Assembly: GCA_905236885.1 (NCBI GenBank)
Contig: CAJOQK010000143.1
Coordinates: 1 to 32,352, forward strand
DNA: 32,352 nt
Direction: 5' to 3'
From: an uncultured Bacteroidales bacterium
Lineage (GTDB): Bacteria; Bacteroidota; Bacteroidia; Bacteroidales; WCHB1-69
Part shown: piece after piece, positions 18,840 to 27,977 of the stretch
Layout of the letters: the number at the start of each line of letters is the position of its first letter
How positions within the stretch are numbered: the first letter of the stretch is position 1
Translations under genes and position numbers: made by a program
Notes under the pieces: model-generated
Seen by the model: only the letters and a program-made list of their open reading frames with translations
Told to the model about the DNA's origin: nothing
Database searches by the model: none

Positions 18840-20290
18840 TGGAGAACAGTTTGCCCAAGTTGTGCCGTTATATCGGCCATTTTTCCTTTTTGGCTTTTCT
18901 CGCCTGTTCCATCTGGTGGATGTATGCCCGTGTCTGCAATATGGATCCGGCATATCAGGTTTTCGAAATGTTGAATACTGAGAATTTTGCCATTAGTGAC
19001 GGACGTTACAGTATGGTGGTTTCCCAGCTTCTTCCCTGGTTTGCAATCCGTTGCCATGCTTCGCTCCATACTGTAATGTTGATCTATTCCCTTTCGTTCG
19101 GCATCATGGCCTATCTCCTATATCTCCTCACACTGTATGTTTTGAAGGCGGATAAGGTGGCCTTTTGCATGGTGATGGTCTTTCTCTGCATGCGCCATAC
19201 CTTTATGCATGCCATTTCCGAGACTTTCCAACTGATGTTCTTCGCCATGTTCTGTTATGCTTTGCTCTCACATAAGCGGGAACGTGGAACACCGGCAGCC
19301 GGCCTTCTTTATTATGCAGTGCTGTTTTTCTCACTTGCATTCTGTTTGTTCATACATCCGGTCTCCGTTTTTTTTCTGGCTTTTATCTGGTTGTACACAT
19401 GGATTTCTGAAAATTTCAAATGGCGCAGGGAATTGGTCTGTAGTCTGGTTTTTCTGGTGGTCTGCTATCTGGTCAAGCCGCTGCTGCCAAAGGATGGGGC
19501 GCATGACGACACCTTTCTGATTCCAATTTCCGACTTGTTACGGCTTTTGCCGGACATCCTGCATTTCGGCAGTCTGAAATTTTTCATCCAGCACTTTTTT
19601 GATTTCTATTACCTGCCAGTACTGCTTTTTGTATGGACATGCATTTGTTACTTGAAGCGCAAAGAGGGGGTGAAAGCCGCTTTTTATGTCTTGTTCAATT
19701 TTATTTTCTTCTTCATTACCATTTGGATCTATCATGCTGGAGACGGCCCCATTGGTATGGAACGTTCTTTTCTTCCAATGCTTTTTTTCACAGGGATACC
19801 CTTTGTGAAGGAGGTGCTTCCTATGTGCAATGTCATTTTCCGGAAAGGATTTGTTTGTGTAATTTCTCTGCTACTGGTAGTCAGCATGGTACGTATGGCG
19901 GCAAAGGCCGAGAGCCGGCAGCGGGCTTTCCGGAGGATGGAAATGGTATTACAGGAGGCTCGTAGGCAGAATGTCTTTAAGATTTGGGTTTCCGAGGAGG
20001 ATGCCAAGGCCTTGCAAATTCCTACGGATTGGAGTGCCGGTATCTCATCCATTCTCTATTCCACTTGCAAATTCGGAAAGGAAAATACAATGAATCTGTA
20101 TGTTTATTCTCCAGATGTGGATTTGACCGGAGATGAGCTGCTCGTTAAGCGTTCGTTCGCTTTTGTGCCATGGTGGATTTATAGGGACAGCGGGGATATG
20201 AACGCCAGATATTTTGCTTTGAAAGAGGGGCCATACTGTCTCATGGAAAGAAATAAGGACTCTTTGATTTTCAATCCTTTTGCACCATAA
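18836..20290 (+). CDS. Polytopic membrane protein, possibly GT-C-like glycosyltransferase
   Basis: Many predicted TM segments; acidic residue in the first loop (NMDPAYQVFEML); ATGA overlap with the preceding gene. Confidence 0.65.
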   Translation: MMENSLPKLCRYIGHFSFLAFLACSIWWMYARVCNMDPAYQVFEMLNTENFAISDGRYSMVVSQLLPWFAIRCHASLHTVMLIYSLSFGIMAYLLYLLTLYVLKADKVAFCMVMVFLCMRHTFMHAISETFQLMFFAMFCYALLSHKRERGTPAAGLLYYAVLFFSLAFCLFIHPVSVFFLAFIWLYTWISENFKWRRELVCSLVFLVVCYLVKPLLPKDGAHDDTFLIPISDLLRLLPDILHFGSLKFFIQHFFDFYYLPVLLFVWTCICYLKRKEGVKAAFYVLFNFIFFFITIWIYHAGDGPIGMERSFLPMLFFTGIPFVKEVLPMCNVIFRKGFVCVISLLLVVSMVRMAAKAESRQRAFRRMEMVLQEARRQNVFKIWVSEEDAKALQIPTDWSAGISSILYSTCKFGKENTMNLYVYSPDVDLTGDELLVKRSFAFVPWWIYRDSGDMNARYFALKEGPYCLMERNKDSLIFNPFAP

Positions 20291-20306
20291 GAAAGATTTC
20301 TTTGCC

Positions 20307-21311
20307 ATGAACGGCTTTTCACATTGGTTTTTCAACTATTTTTGCAGACAGACAGAAAAAAACAATAAATTGAAGGAGAAACGTAAAAAAGGGAAAAAAC
20401 GGCGTCAGGGAAGCGATGTGCAAAAACGGCGGCAACGTTGGCTATGCGTCCTGTCGGTTTTACTGCTCGCATTGATTTACACCGCTTTCACACTGCAATG
20501 GATACCTCCTGTCTTCATAGGTGAGGTTCAGGTGGAAATTTTTATTTTGCTGGCCGGTTTTCTGCTATTGTTTGTTTTGGCATGCCATTTCTGCTTCAAA
20601 TACCGGAAACGCAGTCTGCTGGTGGCTGTTTTTTTGTTGCCTTTGCTGCTTTCCCTGCTGGGAATCGGCTGGGATTGCCGGACTGCCTGCCGGAATTTCT
20701 ACGGCAGTTTCACCCATGCCAGGAACCGAATCTCTTCAGAAGTGGGTATTAAGATTGCTAAAGGCGCGGTGCAGCCCCACATTTCTCTCCAGCAGCGTAT
20801 CCAACGAAAAGTGGACTACACCCATCCGGAGGTGCGCACATTTGCGGTAAAGAATTCCCTGCTCTATTTTGATGAGTATTATACCAAATATGGGCAGATC
20901 TGCCGGCAGTTCTCCCTGATAAAATATATAAAGGAAAACTTTAAATATGTTAAGGATCCTGCTGGTTTTGACTATTTTGCCTCTCCAGTGGAAAGCATGG
21001 GGCTCATGGCCGGTGATTGTGATGATTACAGCATACTTATGGCTTCCGCGTTGGAGGCCATTGGGGTGAAGGTCCGCATCATTTGGGCTCCCAACCATGT
21101 GTATCCGGAGCTGTATTGCGGTGATCAGGGCAGTTTTGAAAAGTATGTGAGTGCCGTATATGCCATGTTTGGCCGGGAAATAGGGGAAAAGCGCATCTAT
21201 TACCGTCTGGACAAGGAGGGCAATTACTGGATGAATATTGATTACACCGATTCCTATCCGGGTTCGGTCTATTTGTTGGAAGAGGTTTTATCCATTATAT
21301 ATATCAAGTGA
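20307..21311 (+). CDS. Membrane-anchored transglutaminase-like protein
   Basis: Three predicted TMs after a basic N-terminus; GDCDDYSILMASALEAIGVKVRIIWAPNHVYPEL...WMNIDYTDSYPG gives Cys/His/Asp candidates. The ORF track start at 20280 is TTG. Confidence 0.8.
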   Translation: MNGFSHWFFNYFCRQTEKNNKLKEKRKKGKKRRQGSDVQKRRQRWLCVLSVLLLALIYTAFTLQWIPPVFIGEVQVEIFILLAGFLLLFVLACHFCFKYRKRSLLVAVFLLPLLLSLLGIGWDCRTACRNFYGSFTHARNRISSEVGIKIAKGAVQPHISLQQRIQRKVDYTHPEVRTFAVKNSLLYFDEYYTKYGQICRQFSLIKYIKENFKYVKDPAGFDYFASPVESMGLMAGDCDDYSILMASALEAIGVKVRIIWAPNHVYPELYCGDQGSFEKYVSAVYAMFGREIGEKRIYYRLDKEGNYWMNIDYTDSYPGSVYLLEEVLSIIYIK

Positions 21312-22466
21312 ATGGCTGTAGATTTTGAACAAGTTCCCTCGCCCTGTTTTGTGTTGGATGAGGCTGCCCTGCGCATCAATCTGGAAATTCTGAAACTGGT
21401 CCGACAAGAGGCGGGCGTAAAGATTATTTGTGCCTTGAAAGGCTTCGCTTTTTGGAATGTGTTTCCGCTGGTTGGCAGCTATTTGGACGGTGCCGCCGCC
21501 AGTTCCCTGAATGAGGCCCGCCTGATTGCTGAGGAGATGAACGAGGAGGCCTTCACCTATTGCCCTGTATACGATGAGGAGAGTTTTGACACTCTGTTGA
21601 TGTATAGCAAACATTTGACATTTAATTCTTTGTCGCAATATCACCGCTTCAAGGAGAGGGTTCGTCGCAGCGGCAAGGCTGTTTCGATGGGCTTGCGCAT
21701 CAATCCGGAATACAGTGAGGTGGAAACGGCGTTGTATGATCCTGCGCAGCCCGGCTCGCGGCTTGGCATGACCCGCGAACAATGTGGGGATAGTCTTCCG
21801 GAAGGGATTGAGGGACTTCATTTCCACTGTCTGTGCGAGAACAACAGCGATGTGCTGGAGCGCACCCTGAAGGCGGTGGAGGAGAAGTTCGGTGACTGGA
21901 TCCGGCAGGTACGCTGGCTGAATATGGGCGGCGGCCACTGGATCACTCAGGAGGGCTATGATGTGGAGCGGCTGGTCAGCCTGTTGAAGGATTTCCGCAA
22001 ACGCTATCCCAACTTGGAGGAGGTCATTTTGGAGCCGGGAGAGGCTGTAGGTCTGCATACCGGATATCTGGTCGCCACAGTGCAGGACATTCTGCCCCGG
22101 AAAGATTTCCAGATAGCCATGCTGGATGTCTCGTTTGCCTGTCACATGCCCGATTGCCTTGAAATGCCCTACAAGCCTGTCATTTTGCATGCCAGAAATC
22201 CTGTTGTGGGAGACAAGTTCGTTTATAGGATGGGCGGAAATTCCTGCCTGGCAGGAGATTATATGGGAATGGGCGATTATGCCTTTGAGGAACCTTTGGA
22301 AATTGGGGAAAAAATAGTGTTTGACGACATGATTCATTACACCATGGTGAAAACAACCTATTTCAACGGGGTGCAGCATCCTTCCATCGCCTTATGGCGG
22401 GAGGAGGGGCGTCTGGACTTGCTGCGCACCTTCGATTATGAAGATTACAGGAACAAGCTTTCATAA
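21312..22466 (+). CDS. nspC: Carboxynorspermidine/carboxyspermidine decarboxylase
   Basis: VPSPCFVLDEAALRINL; ICALKGFAFW; LRINPEYSEVETALYDPAQPGSRLGM; GLHFHCLCENNSD; NMGGGHWIT; ILEPGEAVGL. Confidence 0.93.
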   Translation: MAVDFEQVPSPCFVLDEAALRINLEILKLVRQEAGVKIICALKGFAFWNVFPLVGSYLDGAAASSLNEARLIAEEMNEEAFTYCPVYDEESFDTLLMYSKHLTFNSLSQYHRFKERVRRSGKAVSMGLRINPEYSEVETALYDPAQPGSRLGMTREQCGDSLPEGIEGLHFHCLCENNSDVLERTLKAVEEKFGDWIRQVRWLNMGGGHWITQEGYDVERLVSLLKDFRKRYPNLEEVILEPGEAVGLHTGYLVATVQDILPRKDFQIAMLDVSFACHMPDCLEMPYKPVILHARNPVVGDKFVYRMGGNSCLAGDYMGMGDYAFEEPLEIGEKIVFDDMIHYTMVKTTYFNGVQHPSIALWREEGRLDLLRTFDYEDYRNKLS

Positions 22467-22517
22467 ATGGTGGTCTCTGTCTGGTGATTATTTCAAAATA
22501 AATTAAAAGTTTTTGTC

Positions 22518-23495
22518 ATGTTATATCCTTTGAAATTCAATGCCATTTATAAGGAAAAAATTTGGGGCGGGGAAAAAATCTCCTCCATTTTGCACCGTCC
22601 GACCGGAGGTTTGAAAAAATGTGGGGAATCGTGGGAGCTTTCCGGCTTTGACGAGGAACCCATCATGGTCAGCAACGGTTTTTTGGCCGGCAACAGCATC
22701 AATGAGCTGGTGGAAATCTATATGGGTGACTTGGTCGGAGAAAAGGTTTTCCATAAATTTGGACAGGTGTTTCCTCTGCTGATAAAATTCATTGACGCTC
22801 AGGATGATTTGTCTGTGCAGGTGCATCCTGACGACACTTTGGCGAAGCAGTTGGATGAGTTCAACGGAAAAACGGAGATGTGGTACGTCATCCAGGCGGA
22901 GGAGGGAAGCAGAATTAACATGGGGTTTGAGCGGCATGTGCAGAAGAATGAGTTGGGCAAGCTGGTTCAGGAAAACCGTTTGGAAGAGGTTCTGCACTAT
23001 GTGCCTGCCGAGGCGGGGCAGACCTTCTATATTCCAGCCGGTACTGTGCATGCAATCGGACGTGGAATTCTTTTGGCTGAAATTCAACAACTTTCGGATA
23101 TAACCTACCGGCTGTATGACTACAACCGCAGGGATGCTGAGGGTAAAACCCGTGACCTGCATGTCAAAGAGGCATTGGAAGCCATTCATTTTGAGGAAAA
23201 CAACAATACGCCCGTGGCTTATCAGCCGCAGCGGAACGCTACCGTTGAACTGGTGAAGTCACCCTATTTCATCACCAATATGATAGATTTTGACAAGCCG
23301 GTGGAGAAAATCTATGTCTCACTTGACAGCTTTGTGCTCTATATCTGTGTTGGGGGAAGCGCTTCGTTCTGTTATGACGACAATCGGACTGAATCCCTGT
23401 CATTGGGCGAGTGTCTGTTGAAACCGGCCAGCATGGAAAGTGCCGTGATTGTTCCTCACGGCACCTGCAAATTATTGGAAGTATATGTTCCTTAA
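22518..23495 (+). CDS. manA: Mannose-6-phosphate isomerase, class I type
   Basis: YKEKIWGGEKI; ESWELSGF; LLIKFIDAQDDLSVQVHPDD; KTEMWYVIQAE; YIPAGTVHAIGRGILLAEIQQLSDITYRLYDYNR. Confidence 0.93.
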   Translation: MLYPLKFNAIYKEKIWGGEKISSILHRPTGGLKKCGESWELSGFDEEPIMVSNGFLAGNSINELVEIYMGDLVGEKVFHKFGQVFPLLIKFIDAQDDLSVQVHPDDTLAKQLDEFNGKTEMWYVIQAEEGSRINMGFERHVQKNELGKLVQENRLEEVLHYVPAEAGQTFYIPAGTVHAIGRGILLAEIQQLSDITYRLYDYNRRDAEGKTRDLHVKEALEAIHFEENNNTPVAYQPQRNATVELVKSPYFITNMIDFDKPVEKIYVSLDSFVLYICVGGSASFCYDDNRTESLSLGECLLKPASMESAVIVPHGTCKLLEVYVP

Positions 23496-23500
23496 CTTAT

Positions 23501-23516
23501 GGGGACTTCTAAAAAT
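23501..23516 (+). repeat. Copy B of the dispersed repeat GGGGACTTCTAAAAAT, between manA and lpxD
   Basis: Exact 16-nt match to copy C, in the 26-nt convergent intergenic gap. Confidence 0.75.
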
Positions 23517-23521
23517 CTCCA

Positions 23522-24592
23522 TTATTCTGTTTTCTGCGGCTCGTCTGAAGCTTTTTCTTCCGGTATTACGCAATGGGATTCCAAATGGTTCAACCTTTCC
23601 AAAATGCTAGGAATATATTGCAGACTGCTGTAGGTGCGGATGCCCACACCGGCTGGGATGGCCGGTGTACCTATGAGCCGCACACGGTCCTTAACATTGC
23701 GATGGATGCCAGATTGGGAGGCAACCTGCACGTAGTTGCCTATTTTCACATGATCCTTCACACCTACCTGTCCGCCCATCACGCAATGATGACCGATATG
23801 GACAGAACCGGCAATGCCGCAGCCCGCCGCCAGAACAGAATGTTCCCCAATTTCGCAGTTGTGGGCCACCTGAATCAGGTTATCCAGTTTTACCCCCTTT
23901 TTGATGACTGTGGCTTCAAGCATGGCCCTGTCAATACAGGTATTGGCTCCAATTTCCACATTGTCCTCGATGATGACCGTTCCAATTTGCGGAATTTTGG
24001 AATAGCCTCCCTGTTCGTTGGGTATAAAACCGAATCCGTCGGCTCCGATGACGGCACCTGAATGTATGATGCAGTTGTTCCCAATTTTACATCCTTCGTA
24101 AATCTTTGCACCGGCGTAGATGATAGTGTTTTCACCTACGCTCACATTGTTGCCCAAATAGACCTGAGGATATATCTTCACATCATCTTTGATTTCCACA
24201 TCATCTTCAATCACTGCACCGTCACCCACATATACGCTTTGTCCGATTTGGGCTGATTTACTGATAATGGCATGTTTGCTGATGCCCAGACGCTGCGGTT
24301 TCAAGTCATCGTGCAATTGTAGCAGTTTTATGAAAGCCTGTTTAGTGTCATCCACATGAATCAGGGTGCAGGAGACCGGCTGCTGGGGTGTGAAATCTTT
24401 GGAGACAATGACAATTTTTGCTTTAGTGTCATAAATAAGAGGCTCCATTTTTGCAGTTTCCGTAAGAAAGGTGCAACAATTTTCATCACACTGGTCAATC
24501 TGTCCGAAACGGCTGACCACCACATCCTCGTTCCCCTCGATGTTTCCTTCAATGATTTTGGCGAGTTGTTTGGCCGAAAATTTGATATCCAT
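23522..24592 (-). CDS. lpxD: UDP-3-O-(3-hydroxymyristoyl)glucosamine N-acyltransferase
   Basis: Hexapeptide-repeat left-handed beta-helix; [59 protein letters not shown]. Confidence 0.94.
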   Translation of the reverse strand: MDIKFSAKQLAKIIEGNIEGNEDVVVSRFGQIDQCDENCCTFLTETAKMEPLIYDTKAKIVIVSKDFTPQQPVSCTLIHVDDTKQAFIKLLQLHDDLKPQRLGISKHAIISKSAQIGQSVYVGDGAVIEDDVEIKDDVKIYPQVYLGNNVSVGENTIIYAGAKIYEGCKIGNNCIIHSGAVIGADGFGFIPNEQGGYSKIPQIGTVIIEDNVEIGANTCIDRAMLEATVIKKGVKLDNLIQVAHNCEIGEHSVLAAGCGIAGSVHIGHHCVMGGQVGVKDHVKIGNYVQVASQSGIHRNVKDRVRLIGTPAIPAGVGIRTYSSLQYIPSILERLNHLESHCVIPEEKASDEPQKTE

Positions 24593-24598
24593 GACCCT

Positions 24599-25054
24599 TT
24601 ATAAAAATGAAATGGTTTCTTCCTTGGTGATTTTTTGACAATAATGGCATTGTAGCTTAATATCGTGCGCATCCAGCACCCTGAATTTTGGCGTAACCTG
24701 CTCATGGTTGGTAATGCACTTGGGATTGAAGCATTTGACAATTCCTTCAAACTCATTGGGAATGGTTACAGCACGTTTTTCCACCACCTCATAATCTTTG
24801 ATAATGGTCAGGGTGGCGGTGGGGCATACCAAAGCGATTTTGTTGATTTCGTTAGTTTCAAAAAATTTGTCCTGAATCTTTATGATGGCCTTTTTCCCAA
24901 GTTTCTGACTGCTCAGGTTGGTGCCGAACAGGGTTTGGCTGTCGTTGTGGTCCAAATCCAGAATTCTCACCACTTGGAACAATTTGTCGGCGGGAATATG
25001 GTCAATGACTGTTCCGTTTTTAATGGCGGAAACCACTAATTCTTTCTTTTTCAT
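24599..25054 (-). CDS. pyrI: Aspartate carbamoyltransferase regulatory subunit
   Basis: SAIKNGTVIDHIPADKLFQVVRIL and C-terminal zinc site CFNPKCITNHE...CHYCQK. Confidence 0.95.
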   Translation of the reverse strand: MKKKELVVSAIKNGTVIDHIPADKLFQVVRILDLDHNDSQTLFGTNLSSQKLGKKAIIKIQDKFFETNEINKIALVCPTATLTIIKDYEVVEKRAVTIPNEFEGIVKCFNPKCITNHEQVTPKFRVLDAHDIKLQCHYCQKITKEETISFL

Positions 25055-25061
25055 GGCATTG

Positions 25062-25970
25062 TTATTTTAATCCTAAAATGGCGGCGATAAGCGCCTGACG
25101 AACATACACGCCGTTTTGTGCCTGTTGGAAATAATAGGCTTGCGGCAGGGAATCGACATCGGTGTTGATTTCATTGACGCGTGGCAGGGGATGCAGCACT
25201 TTCATGTTGGGTTTCACATTTTTCAACAGGGAGGCATCCAAAATGCAGGAATTCTTCACCCTCTCGTAGTCCTGGATGTCCAAAAAGCGTTCTCTCTGCA
25301 CACGGGTCATGTAAAGAATGTCCACCTTGTCCACCGCTTCAGCAATGGAGGTGTATTGGTAATAGTCCAGATTCTTCTCCTTGATGTGCATTTTGACCGT
25401 ACTCGGCAGTTTCAGGCTTTCGGGGGAGACCAGATGGAAGGTGGTGTTGAAGTTGCACATGGCTTCCACCAAAGAGTGTACCGTGCGGCCATACTTCAAA
25501 TCACCTACTAGGGCAATGTTAAGGTTGTCCAATGTTCCCTGGGTTTTCAGGATGGAATAGAGGTCCAGCATGCACTGGGTGGGGTGCTGGTTTGCTCCGT
25601 CACCTGCATTGATGACTGGGACGGTGGCCACCTCTGAAGCAAGGCGGGCGGTTCCTTCCAAGGGATGGCGCATGACAATCAGGTCGGCATAGCAGGAAAC
25701 TGTGCGGATGGTGTCCGCGAGACTTTCCCCTTTCGCTGTACTGGAATTGGATGCGTCTGAAAATCCGATTACTTTGGCTCCCATGCGGCAGGCTGCGCTT
25801 TCGAAACTCAAACGGGTGCGTGTGGAAGGTTCAAAGAATAGTGTGGCAATCACTTTTCCCTCCGCGATATTCTGCACCGGCTCTTTTTCAAAAGTCTCTG
25901 CAATCTTCAGGATGTGCATGTATTCCTCTTTGTTGTAATCAGTGATGGAAATCAGATTCCGGTTTTTCAT
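25062..25970 (-). CDS. pyrB: Aspartate carbamoyltransferase catalytic subunit
   Basis: LFFEPSTRTRLSFESAACRMGAKVIGF; VPVINAGDGANQHPTQCMLDLYSI; VLHPLPRVNEINTDVD. The ORF extends upstream to 26006. Confidence 0.96.
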   Translation of the reverse strand: MKNRNLISITDYNKEEYMHILKIAETFEKEPVQNIAEGKVIATLFFEPSTRTRLSFESAACRMGAKVIGFSDASNSSTAKGESLADTIRTVSCYADLIVMRHPLEGTARLASEVATVPVINAGDGANQHPTQCMLDLYSILKTQGTLDNLNIALVGDLKYGRTVHSLVEAMCNFNTTFHLVSPESLKLPSTVKMHIKEKNLDYYQYTSIAEAVDKVDILYMTRVQRERFLDIQDYERVKNSCILDASLLKNVKPNMKVLHPLPRVNEINTDVDSLPQAYYFQQAQNGVYVRQALIAAILGLK

Positions 25971-26013
25971 ATTCATTGTATCAAACAATTTAATATTTAT
26001 AATCAAACAATGT

Positions 26014-27228
26014 TTACCATATTACTTTTTCTCTATAGACGGGCATGGTCATGCAACGTGCGCCACCGCCACCTCTCGGCAGCTCGCTGCCGGAAAGCGT
26101 AACCACGTAGCGGTGGTCCGGATCCATCTGTACCTTTCCCTGGACAACCGATTTGGCCGGAATAACCTCAAAACCGGCTTTTGCCAATTGACCTATGGTG
26201 TGTTGGTTCCGTTCGTAGCCAATGATTTGGCCTGGTGCCATGGCAAAAAAGTTGGCCCCGCTGTGCCATTGTTCACGCTGCTGGTTCCATTCGTCGGCAG
26301 GATCGCCGCAACAAATTGGCTGCAAATCGAAATGCAGCTCCTGAAGTGCTTGCAGCAGGGTGGGTTTCTCAGTATACTGCACCTTTTCCCCTTCAATGGT
26401 TATGATGGTGGTGTGGTAGGCGGATTCCTTTGCGATAATCGGTTTGTAGCACATGCAGGCGTTTTTGTCCAAAAAGGTGAATACCATGTCCAAATGGATG
26501 AAACTGTCCGGTTTTTCGGGCAATTCCTGCACCACAATGTATTGCAGGCGTTTTTCTCCTTTAGCCTTTTGCACAAGAGCTTCAATGGCACTTTTGGAGG
26601 TGCGGCTTCCGTTGCCGACTAACAGCACATCCTCACGTGCAACCAGCAAATCCCCACCCTCAACATGTAGCGTGGAATCGCCTTGCAGCCTGAAAGTGTT
26701 GGCATTGAAGGCGTGTTGGAAAATCATATCCATCAAGTAGGCCTCACGGTCACGCACCGGATGGCGCATTCGGTTAACCAACACCTCATTGTGCAGGGAA
26801 ACTGAGGCATCCCTCGTGAAAAAGAAATTGTATAATGGCGGAATAGGGTACCGGCTTCCGGAAAAATCCCCTTTCTTTTCATAGCCAGAGATGAAAATGT
26901 CAGCTAAGGCCTCTGGTGTTAGGGAACACAGCTCATCTTTCAGAAATTCCGCATTATGCATGCCACAGACTGTATCAATCATGCGTTCTTTCAATGCTGT
27001 ATTCTTCAATATGCCAATCAGCAGATCCTCCACATAAAAAACGCGGGCACTCTTTTGCAGAACCCCTTCAAAAAAGGCATATTCCTCGCCTGCGATATGG
27101 CTGTTTAAAATGTCACTGTAAAGGGCTTCTTGAATGGTTTCAGGGGTCATCCGCTCCAACTCTTTTCCCGGTTTGTGCAATATAACACCCTGCAATTTAC
27201 CAATTTCGGAGTCTATGTTTATATCCAT
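26014..27228 (-). CDS. arcA: Arginine deiminase
   Basis: FTRDASVSLHNEVLVNRMRHPVRDREAYLMDMIFQHAF; EGGDLLV; HLDMVFTFLD; GANFFAMAPGQIIGYERN; GGGGARCMTMP with catalytic Cys. Confidence 0.9.
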   Translation of the reverse strand: MDINIDSEIGKLQGVILHKPGKELERMTPETIQEALYSDILNSHIAGEEYAFFEGVLQKSARVFYVEDLLIGILKNTALKERMIDTVCGMHNAEFLKDELCSLTPEALADIFISGYEKKGDFSGSRYPIPPLYNFFFTRDASVSLHNEVLVNRMRHPVRDREAYLMDMIFQHAFNANTFRLQGDSTLHVEGGDLLVAREDVLLVGNGSRTSKSAIEALVQKAKGEKRLQYIVVQELPEKPDSFIHLDMVFTFLDKNACMCYKPIIAKESAYHTTIITIEGEKVQYTEKPTLLQALQELHFDLQPICCGDPADEWNQQREQWHSGANFFAMAPGQIIGYERNQHTIGQLAKAGFEVIPAKSVVQGKVQMDPDHRYVVTLSGSELPRGGGGARCMTMPVYREKVIW

Positions 27229-27250
27229 AAAAATGCAATTCGTAATTTTG

Positions 27251-27258
27251 CAAAGCTA
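27251..27258 (-). promoter_or_regulatory. -7 promoter element TAGCTTTG upstream of arcA-pyrB-pyrI
   Basis: Reverse strand reads TAGCTTTG (TAnnTTTG) about 23 nt upstream of the arcA ATG. Confidence 0.5.
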
Positions 27259-27415
27259 CAAAAAATATGAATACGCATGACTTTTTTCTGTAAAAAAACA
27301 CTGTTTTTCCCTTTGGCGACATGACTGACAATACTTTTGAAAAAAAAACGCTATCGGTACAATATTTGTATCTTTTTGGCATTAATATGAATAATGTAAA
27401 GAAAAAAGATTTGTT

Positions 27416-27895
27416 ATGAGAAAATTATTTTTGGCAGCCCTGCTGCTTTTATGTGGAATTCCAGTACAAGAACTGATGGCACAGTCAATTGCATCGGCAA
27501 ATATGCCCGAACCGCCCTGTATCATCTACAAAACGAGGCATAACTATGATAAAAATGTTGCTGTCATTTTGTCAGCGGACAAAAGCAAAATCATTTCCTA
27601 TCCTCATCCAAGGGATGTGTTCAAAAACGGCACCTTGTGCGAACCGGTCCGTCTGGCCCGCCGTTACAGGTTGGACCGAAGGGGTATAGGCCCCAATGTG
27701 GCTTTCCTCTCCATAACTTATGAGGAATATTCCAAATTGCAGTCCGCTCCAAGTTTGGAGGAGCTGGAGGCCATGATTATTGACCGTAATCCTATCAAAA
27801 AAATGTACAGGTGCGACTTCCCTGACGCGGAAAACCGTATTGGTGAGTTGAACCAACTGATAAAAAAAGGGTGCAAGGCCTGCAAGGTTTTGTAA
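27416..27895 (+). CDS. Small secreted protein of unknown function with C-terminal CxxC
   Basis: Signal peptide MRKLFLAALLLLCGIPVQELMAQ; ends ...KKGCKACKVL. Confidence 0.75.
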   Translation: MRKLFLAALLLLCGIPVQELMAQSIASANMPEPPCIIYKTRHNYDKNVAVILSADKSKIISYPHPRDVFKNGTLCEPVRLARRYRLDRRGIGPNVAFLSITYEEYSKLQSAPSLEELEAMIIDRNPIKKMYRCDFPDAENRIGELNQLIKKGCKACKVL

Positions 27896-27977
27896 CATTT
27901 CCCTGCGGTTGCCCCGAATTCAATGGTTTTGCGGATTGCTTTTGGTATAATTAACTGAATTCCGATAAATTGATAAA

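Noticed and set aside
21288-22379. 363-aa minus-strand ORF antisense to nspC
   Set aside because: The plus strand is clearly nspC by motif; the antisense translation has no recognisable domain and is a shadow ORF from codon bias.
25942-26622. 226-aa plus-strand ORF antisense to arginine deiminase
   Set aside because: Covers conserved ADI motifs on the minus strand; no independent domain or promoter.
27294-27308. AAAAAC-ACT-GTTTTT mini-hairpin upstream of arcA
   Set aside because: Six AT-rich pairs in a low-complexity leader; likely chance.
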